Part shown: positions 1-6,898 of the stretch, piece after piece
How positions within the stretch are numbered: position 1 is the stretch's first letter
How the letters are laid out: each line of letters opens with the position of its first letter
Source of the DNA: DATJFH01 sp035495815
Lineage (GTDB): Bacteria; Acidobacteriota; Terriglobia; Bryobacterales; Bryobacteraceae
Direction of reading: 5' to 3'
DNA: 15,624 bases
NCBI GenBank assembly: GCA_035495815.1
Contig: DATJFH010000359.1
Location: 1 to 15,624, forward strand
Program-made: the position numbers and the translations under genes
The notes under the pieces: generated by a model
What the model was told of the DNA's origin: nothing
What the model saw: only the letters and a program-made list of their open reading frames with translations
The model's database searches: none

Positions 1-277
1 TCCGGCGAGAACGAGGTGTTGCTCGACGGCGTCAGCGACGTGGCCGGCGACCGGCAGGTGAAGCACATTCCCAATATCGAGACGATCGAAGAGTTCCGCG
101 TGATCACCAACCCCTATGATGCGCAGTACGGCCGCACCGGGGGCGGCGCCATCAGCATCACGACCAGGAGCGGCGCCAATCAGCCGCATGGCGTCGTGTG
201 GAATTATCACCGCAACAGTTATGCCACGGCGAACTCGTGGTCGTCCAACCGGCTCGGGCTGCCGATATCGAAGCGCC
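1..277 (+). repeat. Direct repeat, copy 1 (receptor plug domain)
   Basis: Aligns without gaps to 594-870 (offset 593). I count about 19 mismatches in 277 bases, near 93% identity, and all are silent. The repeat begins before the window and ends exactly at base 277. Confidence 0.93.
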
Positions 278-3200
278 TGGATTCAAGAAGTACATTCGCG
301 AACACGTCCTGCTGGTTACGGCGCAGAAAATGGGACTGGATGTCCAGCTTGAAGTGGGGGCCCAGGCCGAAAGCGTGACGGTAACCGGACAGGCGCAGTT
401 GCTTTCGACCGAGACGGCCATGCGCGGCCAGAACGTCTCCAGCAAGGAGCTGCGCGACGTGCCCAACAATGGACAGATCTTCCTGCAAATGGTCTGGGCG
501 ATGGCCGGCGTGGTGCGCACCACGAACGATTGGGGATCCATGGGGGCCCAGGGAGTCGCGAACGCGACCAACTTCTCCATCAACGGCGGGCGTTCCGGGG
601 AGAACGAAGTGTTGCTCGACGGCGTCAGCGACGTGGCCGGCGACCGGCAGGTGAAACACATTCCCAATATCGAGACCATCGAAGAGTTCCGCGTGATCAC
701 CAACCCTTATGACGCGCAGTACGGCCGCACCGGCGGCGGGGCCATCAGCATCACCACCCGGAGCGGAGCCAATCAGCCGCACGGCGTCGTCTGGAATTAT
801 CACCGCAACAGTTACGCGACCGCGAACTCCTGGTCTTCCAACCGGCTCGGGCTGCCCATATCGAAGCGCCACAGTAATTCGTTCGGCTTTTTGGCGGAAG
901 GCCCGGTCTGGATTCCCAAGGTCTTCAACGGCAAGAACCGCTTGTTCTTCATGTTCACTTACCAGGGCGTTCGCAACCCCGGCTTCGACGGCGCCACCTA
1001 CACAATTCCGCAGCCGGAGCAGTTTGGCGGAGATTTCTCCAGGCTCTTCGACGCCGGCGGCCAACTCGTCCGGATTTACGATCCGCTCACCACCAGCCCC
1101 GACGGACGGGGCGGCTACACGCGGACCGTTTTCGCCGACAACAAGCTTCCGGCGAGCCGCCTGAATCCGATTGCCGTGAAGGCAGCCGGCTTCTATCCGA
1201 AGCCGAGCGGCCCCGGCGACGGCCCCGCGCACGTCAACAACTTCAGCCTGCCCACGCCGAATCACCAGAATTACAACAGCGAAGGGGCGCGCATGGATTG
1301 GATCGCGAACGACCATAACCGGCTTCACTTCCGCTACTCCAACACGCCGTATGAGGAAATCCGCGTGCTGAAGGGATTTAACAATGAGGCGGAACCGAGC
1401 GCCAACGCTCCGCTGACTCGAAACGGAGTCAACTGGAGCCTGAACTGGACCTCCACCATCACACCCACGGCCGTGTTCGATCTGCGCTTTGGTCTGACCC
1501 GGTGGGAGGACTTCGCCGGTAACAGCTTCGGAAAGGGCTACAACCCAACCCAGTTGGGCTTTCCCGCCAGCCTCGTCTCGCAATTCAAGGCGCTGCAGTT
1601 TCCCGATTTCCAGTTCAGCGGCACGTCCGCTTACGGCGAGATCGGCTCCAGCCGGCCGGGAACGCTGGGCAAGGATTACGCCTATAGCCTGCAGCCGAAT
1701 ATCAACCTCGTGAGGGGCAAGCACGTGCTCAAAATCGGCGCCGAGTTCCGCCGGTTTGAAAATCTGACGAGGGCCCTGGGCCTAATCAGCGGACAGTACA
1801 CTTTCACCAGGGCTTTCACCCAGGCGAATCCCTTGCAGGCCGACGCCTTCTCGGGCAATGAGTTCGCTTCGTTCCTGCTGGGTTATCCCAACAGCGGCAC
1901 GGTCGACAATAACATGGATCCGTTTTACAGGGCCTATTACTACGCGGGATTCGTGCAGGACGATTGGAAAGTCTCGTCACGGCTGACACTGAATCTGGGC
2001 TTCCGTTACGACTACGAGGCGCCCATGGCGGAGCGCTACAATCGCCAGGTCCGGGGATTCAATTTCGATCAGGCCAGTCCCATCGCCGACAAGGTTCAGG
2101 GCCTGGCGCTCAAGGGTGGTTTGATGTACGCCGGGACAAGCGGCGAATCGCGCCAGGCATTCAATCGCGACTTCAAGCATCTCCAGCCGCGGGTCGGTTT
2201 CGCCTATCGCGTGGGGCACGACTGGGTGATTCGCGGCGGCTACGGACTGATGTTCCTGGGCCAGTATGAGCGAGGCGCGGGAACCGGCTTCAGCCGCCCA
2301 TCCCCGCTGACCTCTTCCACCGACGGCGGCCTCACTCCGCGCCTGACGTTGAGCAATCCGTACCCGGAGCCGCTCCTGCAGCCGATCGGCAATTCGCGCG
2401 GAGCGGCGACCAACCTCGGGCTCGCCATCACGGCCCAGTATCTCGATCGGCCGCTGCCCTACGCGCAACAGATGTCGCTCGGCTTCGAGCGGCAGTTCCG
2501 CGGCGCATGGCTGCTCGAAGCTTCTTACGCCGCCAATTTCACGAAACGGCTGCCGGTGAGCGCGCAGGTGGACAACCTTCCGGTCAACCAGCTGGGCCAG
2601 GTGAACACCTATTACACGACCAGAGTGCCGAATCCGATGGAGGGCCTGCTGCCCGACAATCCCGCCAAGAACGGCGCCACGATTCCGCGCCAGGACCTGC
2701 TGCTTCCTTTTCCGCAATACACCGGTTTGACGCTGACCAGCCTGCCTGTCGGAAAACAGAACTATCACAGTTTGCAGACCACTCTGAGCCGCCGTTTCTC
2801 GCGCGGTCTGAGCTTCCAGGCGGCCTTTACCATTGCCAAGACGCTCGAGGCTGTTTCCTTGCTGAATCCCCAGGATTTTATCCTGTCCGATCCGCTTTCG
2901 TCACGGCTCGAGCAGCGCCTCACGCAGTATGACGTGCCACAGAAATTCACCATCCTGTCCACTTATGAACTCCCCTTCGGCCGGGGTAAGTCCTATGGGA
3001 AATCGATCCATCCGGTCTTGAACGCACTCGCGGGCAATTGGCAGGTGAATGGGAATCTGACTCTCCAGCGGGGTTTCCCGATCGACTTTCCCAATGCGCT
3101 CCCCGTGGCCGCGCGGAGCGCGAAATTGGGGAAGGACCAGCGCAATATGTTTCAGTGGTTCGACACCTCGCTGTGGAAGGATCCCGCTACGAACAGGTTC

Positions 3201-3488
3201 GTGCCGGCGCAAGCCCCTTTCACGCTGCGCAACTTCGCGACGCGCTTTCCGGATGTGCGCTTTTCCGATTTGAAGAACCTGAATCTGTCCGTCTTCAAGG
3301 ACTTTCCGATTCGCGAGCGGCTGCGCTTGAACGTCCGGCTGGAGGGCTACAACGTGACGAACACTCCCTGGTTCTCCACGACTGCGGCCGCCAATCTGAA
3401 TGTCACCTCTCCGACCTTCGGACAGCTGAGCCTCTCGTCCAACAACGCTTCGAGGACCTATTCACTGGCGGGACGCCTGATCTGGTAG
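198..3488 (+). CDS. Oar-like TonB-dependent receptor, 5'-truncated
   Basis: Outer-membrane TonB-dependent transporter of the large Oar-like class common in Acidobacteriota; such proteins import bulky ligands with energy from TonB, but the ligand here is unknown. The open frame has 1096 codons. Its first 23 residues are an out-of-frame reading of the copy-1 plug and are not real; homology starts near base 267 with IEAPGFKKYIREHV, the last strands of the carboxypeptidase-regulatory-like domain, then VTVTGQ, the plug (about residues 65-220, containing VLLDGVSDV and QYGRTGGG) and a long beta-barrel (AGFVQDDWKVSSRLTLNLGFRYDYE). It ends in a tryptophan (SLAGRLIW), as expected for a barrel. Missing are the signal peptide, most of the N-terminal domain, any TonB box and a ribosome site. 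It is probably not made as a working protein unless the missing 5' end exists elsewhere or the junction is an assembly error. Confidence 0.85.
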   Translation: MELSPQQLCHGELVVVQPARAADIEAPGFKKYIREHVLLVTAQKMGLDVQLEVGAQAESVTVTGQAQLLSTETAMRGQNVSSKELRDVPNNGQIFLQMVWAMAGVVRTTNDWGSMGAQGVANATNFSINGGRSGENEVLLDGVSDVAGDRQVKHIPNIETIEEFRVITNPYDAQYGRTGGGAISITTRSGANQPHGVVWNYHRNSYATANSWSSNRLGLPISKRHSNSFGFLAEGPVWIPKVFNGKNRLFFMFTYQGVRNPGFDGATYTIPQPEQFGGDFSRLFDAGGQLVRIYDPLTTSPDGRGGYTRTVFADNKLPASRLNPIAVKAAGFYPKPSGPGDGPAHVNNFSLPTPNHQNYNSEGARMDWIANDHNRLHFRYSNTPYEEIRVLKGFNNEAEPSANAPLTRNGVNWSLNWTSTITPTAVFDLRFGLTRWEDFAGNSFGKGYNPTQLGFPASLVSQFKALQFPDFQFSGTSAYGEIGSSRPGTLGKDYAYSLQPNINLVRGKHVLKIGAEFRRFENLTRALGLISGQYTFTRAFTQANPLQADAFSGNEFASFLLGYPNSGTVDNNMDPFYRAYYYAGFVQDDWKVSSRLTLNLGFRYDYEAPMAERYNRQVRGFNFDQASPIADKVQGLALKGGLMYAGTSGESRQAFNRDFKHLQPRVGFAYRVGHDWVIRGGYGLMFLGQYERGAGTGFSRPSPLTSSTDGGLTPRLTLSNPYPEPLLQPIGNSRGAATNLGLAITAQYLDRPLPYAQQMSLGFERQFRGAWLLEASYAANFTKRLPVSAQVDNLPVNQLGQVNTYYTTRVPNPMEGLLPDNPAKNGATIPRQDLLLPFPQYTGLTLTSLPVGKQNYHSLQTTLSRRFSRGLSFQAAFTIAKTLEAVSLLNPQDFILSDPLSSRLEQRLTQYDVPQKFTILSTYELPFGRGKSYGKSIHPVLNALAGNWQVNGNLTLQRGFPIDFPNALPVAARSAKLGKDQRNMFQWFDTSLWKDPATNRFVPAQAPFTLRNFATRFPDVRFSDLKNLNLSVFKDFPIRERLRLNVRLEGYNVTNTPWFSTTAAANLNVTSPTFGQLSLSSNNASRTYSLAGRLIW
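265..277 (+). other. Recombination junction with short homology
   Basis: The 13 bases atatcgaagcgcc occur here and at 858-870. At 858-870 they encode the end of LPISKR and are followed by acagtaat. Here they are followed by tggattcaagaag, which with the gaagcg just before it encodes EAPGFKK, the hallmark end of the carboxypeptidase-like N-terminal domain. A break joined within this shared block explains both the frame change and the loss of the second receptor's 5' end. Confidence 0.7.
594..870 (+). repeat. Direct repeat, copy 2 (receptor plug domain)
   Basis: Second copy of the repeat at 1-277, here inside the long receptor frame. Beyond base 870 this copy continues into normal receptor sequence (HSNSFGFLAEGPV), so it is the undisturbed one. 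Confidence 0.93.
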
Positions 3489-3511
3489 CGAGGTGAACCC
3501 AAGCCGCGCCG

Positions 3512-4356
3512 CTACCGCCGCCCGGGCGCCGGACCGCAGTAGATGGCATACTCACTCACCCCTCCGCCGCTGTTCCGCAGGACCGTCAGCCGTATATCCA
3601 CCCGCTCCGTCCGCCGCCGGTAGTGGAACGATCCGCGCGCCGCGCGCCCGGCGCACCAATGGAGCCGATCGATCCCAGGTGACATGAATTTCGCCCTCCC
3701 GTCCCGATACCTCCAGCAGGAGCGGCGCAGATCGCGGCGCCTCGCGGATCGCCAGATACTCCCGGCCGGCAACGGTTGCCGCCGCCGCGCTCAGGCACAA
3801 CGCCACGATCCACAGTGGCCGCGGGTAGCCGCGCCGCCCCGTCGCCGCTTCCGGAACTTCCGTCGGCGGAACAGCGGCCGGCGCGGCGGTTTCCACCTCC
3901 GGCGCGCCCGCGTCCACCTCGAATTCGCCATAGCTTGAATCCTCCCGGACGGCGCCTCTCACTTGCTGCACTTCGGGAAAATACGCGCCGAAGCTCGACA
4001 TCGGCTCTCGAAAGCGAGATTTCACTGCGAGTGCGCGAGCGGAACCATCCGACCAGCGCAAGACCCGCCAACTCACGCTCCTCCGAGGCCGCGACCAGCA
4101 TCCCGGCCAGCCGGGTCCGGTCCGCGTCCGAAAGAACGAAGGAGGGCCCGGAGGCATGCTCGCATTCGATCAACCGGAAAGCTTCGATCCGAACGCGGCC
4201 CGGCTCGATGACGCCGAACAGCACACCCCCGGTCTCCAGTCCTCCACGGCGGATGGCCAGGAATCCATCCACCGCTGCCATGCGGATCCGGTTCATTATC
4301 TCGTCGGAGTACTCAATCGAGAAGGGACACTGTGGAACAACCCAGGAGCGGCGCAC
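3512..4356 (-). pseudogene. JAB/MPN-like membrane protein, broken by two frameshifts
   Basis: Three minus-strand frames join to make one protein. Frame one, from a GTG at 4354-4356, gives a JAB/MPN-like domain (ETGGVLFG near residue 41, then GWFRSRTRSEISLSRAD at 103-119). Near 3985-4000 sense moves to a second frame (FGAYFPEVQQV), which adds an acidic and Pro-rich linker and a membrane segment (WIVALCLSAAAATVAG). Near 3625-3640 it moves to a third (GSFHYRRRTERVDIRLTV), ending in TAG at 3512-3514. Both shifts have the same sense: one base too many or two too few. At the second one about 20 residues that I remember from relatives also seem absent, suggesting a deletion in the cgcgcggcgcgcgg tract. 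The two His of the metal-binding HxH motif are Arg, while the following S and D keep their spacing. No Shine-Dalgarno is seen. It converges on the receptor gene with 23 bases between stops. Sequencing error remains possible. Confidence 0.65.
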
Positions 4357-4376
4357 GAAAAGGGGACCCGTATTCC

Positions 4377-4405
4377 ATTGTAAGGATCGCCCCCATCCCT
4401 GCCAA
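4377..4405 (-). promoter_or_regulatory. Sigma-70-like promoter for the JAB-like gene
   Basis: On the minus strand TTGGCA (4400-4405) and TACAAT (4377-4382) are separated by exactly 17 bases, five of six matches each. The start point would fall near 4370, about 14 bases before the GTG. It is a good promoter for a gene that now looks broken. Confidence 0.6.
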
Positions 4406-4445
4406 TTCCCCTGTGAATCGGACTAGGGATACCCCCGGAACCGTC

Positions 4446-4451
4446 TATAAT
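4446..4451 (+). promoter_or_regulatory. Perfect -10 box upstream of the GAF gene
   Basis: A perfect TATAAT ends 7 bases before the GTG start at 4459. No -35 box is recognisable at the usual distance. If this box is used, transcription would start at or next to the start codon, giving a leaderless message. Confidence 0.4.
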
Positions 4452-4458
4452 TGAGAAA

Positions 4459-5055
4459 GTGCCGAAAGTAAAGGAAATCGAGTCTCGGCTCGAGCGCACC
4501 GAGCAGCAGCTCCGCCTTTTTCAAAAGATTAGCCGCTTGATGGTCCGGGAGATGAGCCTTCAGGAGGTCCTGCAGGGCATCGTGTCCCTCATCGCGGAGT
4601 TCATGGAATGCGATTCCTGTCTGGTCTATCTCCTCCAGGATTCCGAGCTCGTACTCTGCGCCTCGATGACGCCGCATCCCTCCACCATCGGCAAGGTCCG
4701 GCTGCGGCTCGACGAAGGTCTCACCGGCTGGGTCGCCCGCGAGCGCCGCCTGCTCGCCATCTCCAGGGACGCCTACAAAGATCCGCGATTCAAATATTTT
4801 GGCGATCTCCCCGAAGACACCTACGAAGCCTTTCTCTCCGCTCCCGTCATCGCCAGGAACCGCGTCGTCGGCGTCATCAACGTGCAGCATCGCAACCCGC
4901 ACCAGCACACCGGCAATGAAATGGAAGTGCTCACCACCGTCGGCGAGCAGGTCGGCTGCCTCCTCGTTCTGGCGCGAATGGCGCCTACCGCCGTCGCCGA
5001 GGCCAATCATGTGGAGCTGGTTCTCTCGTCGGCCCCCCTTCTTCCCAAAAGGTAG
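4459..5055 (+). CDS. GAF-domain sensor-type protein
   Basis: A 198-residue cytoplasmic protein. Residues 1-30 (KEIESRLERTEQQLRLFQKI) form a short amphipathic, probably coiled-coil helix. Residues about 30-175 are a GAF domain, with FMECDSCLVYLL, a LRLDEGLTGWVARERRLLAI segment and the closing APVIARNRVVGVINVQH, all typical of GAF domains of the kind found beside ANTAR or kinase modules. No output domain follows, so it probably acts by binding a ligand or a partner rather than signalling alone. The start is GTG; the bases just before it are only gagaaa, so ribosome binding is weak or the message is leaderless. The next gene follows after 7 bases, which suggests one transcript. The domain call is firm; the ligand is unknown. 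Confidence 0.85.
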   Translation: MPKVKEIESRLERTEQQLRLFQKISRLMVREMSLQEVLQGIVSLIAEFMECDSCLVYLLQDSELVLCASMTPHPSTIGKVRLRLDEGLTGWVARERRLLAISRDAYKDPRFKYFGDLPEDTYEAFLSAPVIARNRVVGVINVQHRNPHQHTGNEMEVLTTVGEQVGCLLVLARMAPTAVAEANHVELVLSSAPLLPKR

Positions 5056-5062
5056 AGCTCGC

Positions 5063-6166
5063 ATGCGCCTGGCCATTGCCCTGCTCCTCGGGCTGCCGCT
5101 TCTGGCGCGGGCCGGGGACGGCCTGCGCTGGCGCCTGCAGTACTTCCATGACAAGGAACGTTCCACCTTCGTCATCTCCGATCTCAAGTTCCCTTCCCCA
5201 CGCCGCGGTATCGCCGTCGGCGCCATCCTCGAAGGCAGCTCCGTCAAGCCGATGTCCGCCATCACCTCCGACGGCGGAGAGCACTGGTCCCAGGTCCCTC
5301 TCCAGGAACCCGGCGTGTCGCTCTTCTTCCTCAACGACAGCCTCGGCTGGATGGTCACCACCAAAGGGATCTGGCGCACCGAGGAAGCCGGACGCGGTTG
5401 GCGCAAGCTGAAATCCCTCGCCGGCCTGACCCGCGTCTGTTTCCTCGATCCCGACCACGGCTGGGCCGTCGGCGCCCGCAAACAGTTTTACCGCACCGCC
5501 AACGGAGGTTCCGATTGGACCAAGGCGCCCGAATTGGCCGACCTCAAGTCCAGCGACGAATACACCACCTTCTCGGTGATCGAGTTCGCCGGAAAGGACC
5601 AGGGAATTGCGGCCGGCTGGAGCCAGTCCCCGCGACGTTCCCGTCAGGACCTGCCCGACTGGCTCGACCCCGAGTCCGCTGCGCTGCGCCGTGAGCGGCC
5701 CCACCTCGCCGTTTCGCTCGAGACCACCGACGGCGGCAAGACCTGGAAACCCAGCGCCGCATCCACTTTCGGCCGCACCACCGCCATCCGTTTCTCCTCC
5801 GACGGCTGGGGCCTGGGACTCGTCGAATACACCGGCTCGTTCGAGTGGCCGGCCGAGGTCTTCATGACGGATTGGAAGACCCATCGCAAGCCCCGCCGTA
5901 TCTACCGCGAAAAGGATCGAAAGGTGACCGACGTCTTGATTGCCGCCCCGCCCGGCCCGATCTATCTGGGAGCCCTCGAACATCAGGGCCGCCTGCAATT
6001 GCCGATTCCCGCCAAGGTCAAAATCCTCAAGAGCGAAGACGCCGTCAACTGGACCGAGATGGAAGTGGACTACCGCGCCGTGGCCACGCGCGTCATCCTG
6101 GCCGCAGCCGGGAAGGATGAGCTGTGGGCCGCCACCGATACCGGCATGATCCTCAAGCTGAAATAG
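5063..6166 (+). CDS. Exported Ycf48/BNR-repeat propeller protein
   Basis: A 367-residue protein beginning with a signal peptide (MRLAIALLLGLPLLARA, cleavage likely after ARA). The mature part has repeated Asp-box-like motifs: SDGGEHW, NGGSDWT and TDGGKTWKP, each in a blade of the form 'event plus W', and recurring GWAVG/GWGLG strands. This is the pattern of Ycf48/HCF136-like and sialidase-type beta-propellers. In cyanobacteria Ycf48 helps assemble photosystem II; here there is no photosynthesis context, and homologues in soil bacteria have no settled role, so binding of a protein or glycan in the periplasm or outside is the safest guess. The ATG at 5063 was chosen because it opens the signal peptide and has aggtagag just upstream, overlapping the stop of the GAF gene, with which it is probably co-transcribed. 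No terminator is obvious after the stop. Confidence 0.8.
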   Translation: MRLAIALLLGLPLLARAGDGLRWRLQYFHDKERSTFVISDLKFPSPRRGIAVGAILEGSSVKPMSAITSDGGEHWSQVPLQEPGVSLFFLNDSLGWMVTTKGIWRTEEAGRGWRKLKSLAGLTRVCFLDPDHGWAVGARKQFYRTANGGSDWTKAPELADLKSSDEYTTFSVIEFAGKDQGIAAGWSQSPRRSRQDLPDWLDPESAALRRERPHLAVSLETTDGGKTWKPSAASTFGRTTAIRFSSDGWGLGLVEYTGSFEWPAEVFMTDWKTHRKPRRIYREKDRKVTDVLIAAPPGPIYLGALEHQGRLQLPIPAKVKILKSEDAVNWTEMEVDYRAVATRVILAAAGKDELWAATDTGMILKLK

Positions 6167-6288
6167 AGGAAGACAAAATGATATGACTCTGTTTTATCCA
6201 CAGTTATTTCAACTCGGCCATCAGCCATCCTCCTGATTCTTATAGCGGATACACCTGAGGAAAACGGCAGAGAATTCTGAGAATTCGT
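6167..6288. other. AT-richer spacer after the Ycf48-like gene
   Basis: No gene is supported here. The base composition drops in GC compared with both neighbours. It contains a gaattc-tga-gaattc inverted repeat (6272-6286), with no clear meaning. Together with the region up to 6898 it forms the largest non-protein stretch in the window. Confidence 0.6.
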
Positions 6289-6317
6289 TTGACTCCGGCT
6301 TCGATCGGGAGCATCAT
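6289..6317 (+). promoter_or_regulatory. Candidate promoter for the structured RNA
   Basis: TTGACT (6289-6294) and CATCAT (6312-6317) with a 17-base gap match the sigma-70 boxes at five and four of six positions. A start near 6324 would coincide with the beginning of the first proposed RNA helix, at 6325. Confidence 0.4.
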
Positions 6318-6607
6318 GAACTTGGTTCCAAGAGGTACATGGAAACAACGAACCTCGCGGGACGTAGCGAACCTGGAACGTAGATCCGCGGTCGGCATCA
6401 TGCATAGTGGAGTCTGGCCGTGGGGAGCGAAGGGAAATCGGGCGTTGTGCGAAGGTGGGCTTTTGGAGGGCTGAACCGGTCGAACGCTGAGATCCGGAGG
6501 GGAATAAAAACCCCCAAAGGGGAGCGGAGGCTGGAACGGCGTTCCGAAGCATCGGACTGGAACGAATTCAGTAAAGGTCCGGTGGATACGAAAGAAGTAG
6601 GCTGGGA

Positions 6608-6649
6608 GCAACGACCTCGAAATGGGGCCCGGAAACGGGTTCTCGTTGC
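6608..6649 (+). other. Nested stem with GAAA-capped inner hairpin
   Basis: Outer stem gcaacga/tcgttgc (6608-6614 with 6643-6649) is perfect. Inside, cccg-gaaa-cggg (6628-6639) forms a GNRA-capped hairpin that can be extended by G-U pairs. The two are separated by an asymmetric internal loop. Confidence 0.7.
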
Positions 6650-6722
6650 GGGCGAGCGAAAAGCCGCTTCCGAATATCGGCTCCGGTCAGAAACCGTTAG
6701 CAGACGGGCTGCAAAGCGTCGA

Positions 6723-6752
6723 TCTGTGTTGGGCCGGAAGGCTCGGCACGGG
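6723..6752 (+). other. 13-bp hairpin with GGAA tetraloop
   Basis: Bases 6723-6735 pair with 6740-6752 without any mismatch if G-U is allowed (five wobbles by my count: 6723, 6725, 6729, 6730 and the 6732-6743 pair), around the loop 6736-6739. It is the strongest single element of the proposed RNA. Confidence 0.75.
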
Positions 6753-6858
6753 GAGCGAAGCAGATGTCGTCCGGCGATTCTGGCTGCCAGAACTCAGACC
6801 GTGCATGCCGGTGGTGAGCATCGTTGGGAACGTGGACCTGTTGGAACCATTTTCTTTT

Positions 6859-6884
6859 GGAGGAGCCTTGCCGCCCGCTCCTCC
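6859..6884. terminator. Hairpin between the RNA candidate and the DUF1080-like gene
   Basis: ggaggagc (6859-6866) pairs perfectly with gctcctcc (6877-6884) around a 10-base loop. It lies 14 bases past the stop of the minus-strand gene and at the end of the proposed plus-strand RNA. Neither side has a clean run of T in the right sense, so a terminator role is only likely by position. Confidence 0.4.
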
Positions 6885-6898
6885 TCTCTCCGGCTCCC

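Larger units (their letters stand above)
1..378 (+). pseudogene. Truncated TonB-dependent receptor (plug-domain fragment, copy 1)
   Basis: The frame is open from the left edge and encodes 92 residues of an Oar-like receptor plug domain, running from SGENEVLLDG to LGLPISKR and including the typical NPYDAQYGRTGGGAISITTRSG stretch split by no stop. After base 277 the homology ends abruptly and the frame reads 33 unrelated residues to a TGA at 376-378. Those bases make sense only in another frame, as the N-terminal region of the second receptor. The fragment therefore has neither the barrel nor, within this window, its start. The protein part is identical, residue for residue, to the second copy at 594-870. 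It is a remnant of a once intact paralogue, or one side of a strain-level chimera. The family call is firm; the cause of the break is inference. Confidence 0.8.
6324..6858 (+). ncRNA. Candidate structured non-coding RNA, family unknown
   Basis: No reading frame here looks like a protein, yet the plus strand is full of helices. (1) 6325-6330 pairs with 6374-6379 and 6334-6336 with 6371-6373. (2) 6533-6537 pairs with 6541-6545. (3) 6552-6557 pairs with 6577-6582. (4) 6608-6614 pairs with 6643-6649, enclosing 6628-6631 with 6636-6639, closed by a GAAA loop. (5) 6723-6735 pairs with 6740-6752, 13 pairs without a bulge, closed by a GGAA loop. (6) 6778-6783 pairs with 6787-6792. Several pairs are G-U in plus-strand RNA and would be A-C mismatches in minus-strand RNA, and the loops are GNRA only on the plus strand. 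The motif gggagcgaag occurs twice (6423-6432, 6751-6760). I do not recognise RNase P, tmRNA, 6S or SRP signatures, nor a group II intron domain V. Ends are approximate. It could also be a decayed intron or mobile-element RNA. Confidence 0.45.

Noticed and set aside
1..870. The repeated plug segment as a diversity-generating retroelement template/variable pair
   Set aside because: All differences are silent and spread over all bases, with no adenine bias, and no reverse transcriptase is present.
219..1724. A 501-codon open frame on the minus strand opposite the receptor
   Set aside because: Composition and lack of any motif show it is the mirror of the receptor gene in GC-rich DNA.
6070..6611. 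Minus-strand frames of 123 and 160 codons across the gene-free region
   Set aside because: No ribosome site, no domain, mixed composition; the helices and G-U pairs favour a plus-strand RNA instead.
6324..6858. Group II intron, RNase P or tmRNA
   Set aside because: I could not find a domain V, the RNase P core sequences or the tmRNA tRNA-like ends; decayed intron remains a possibility for a model search.
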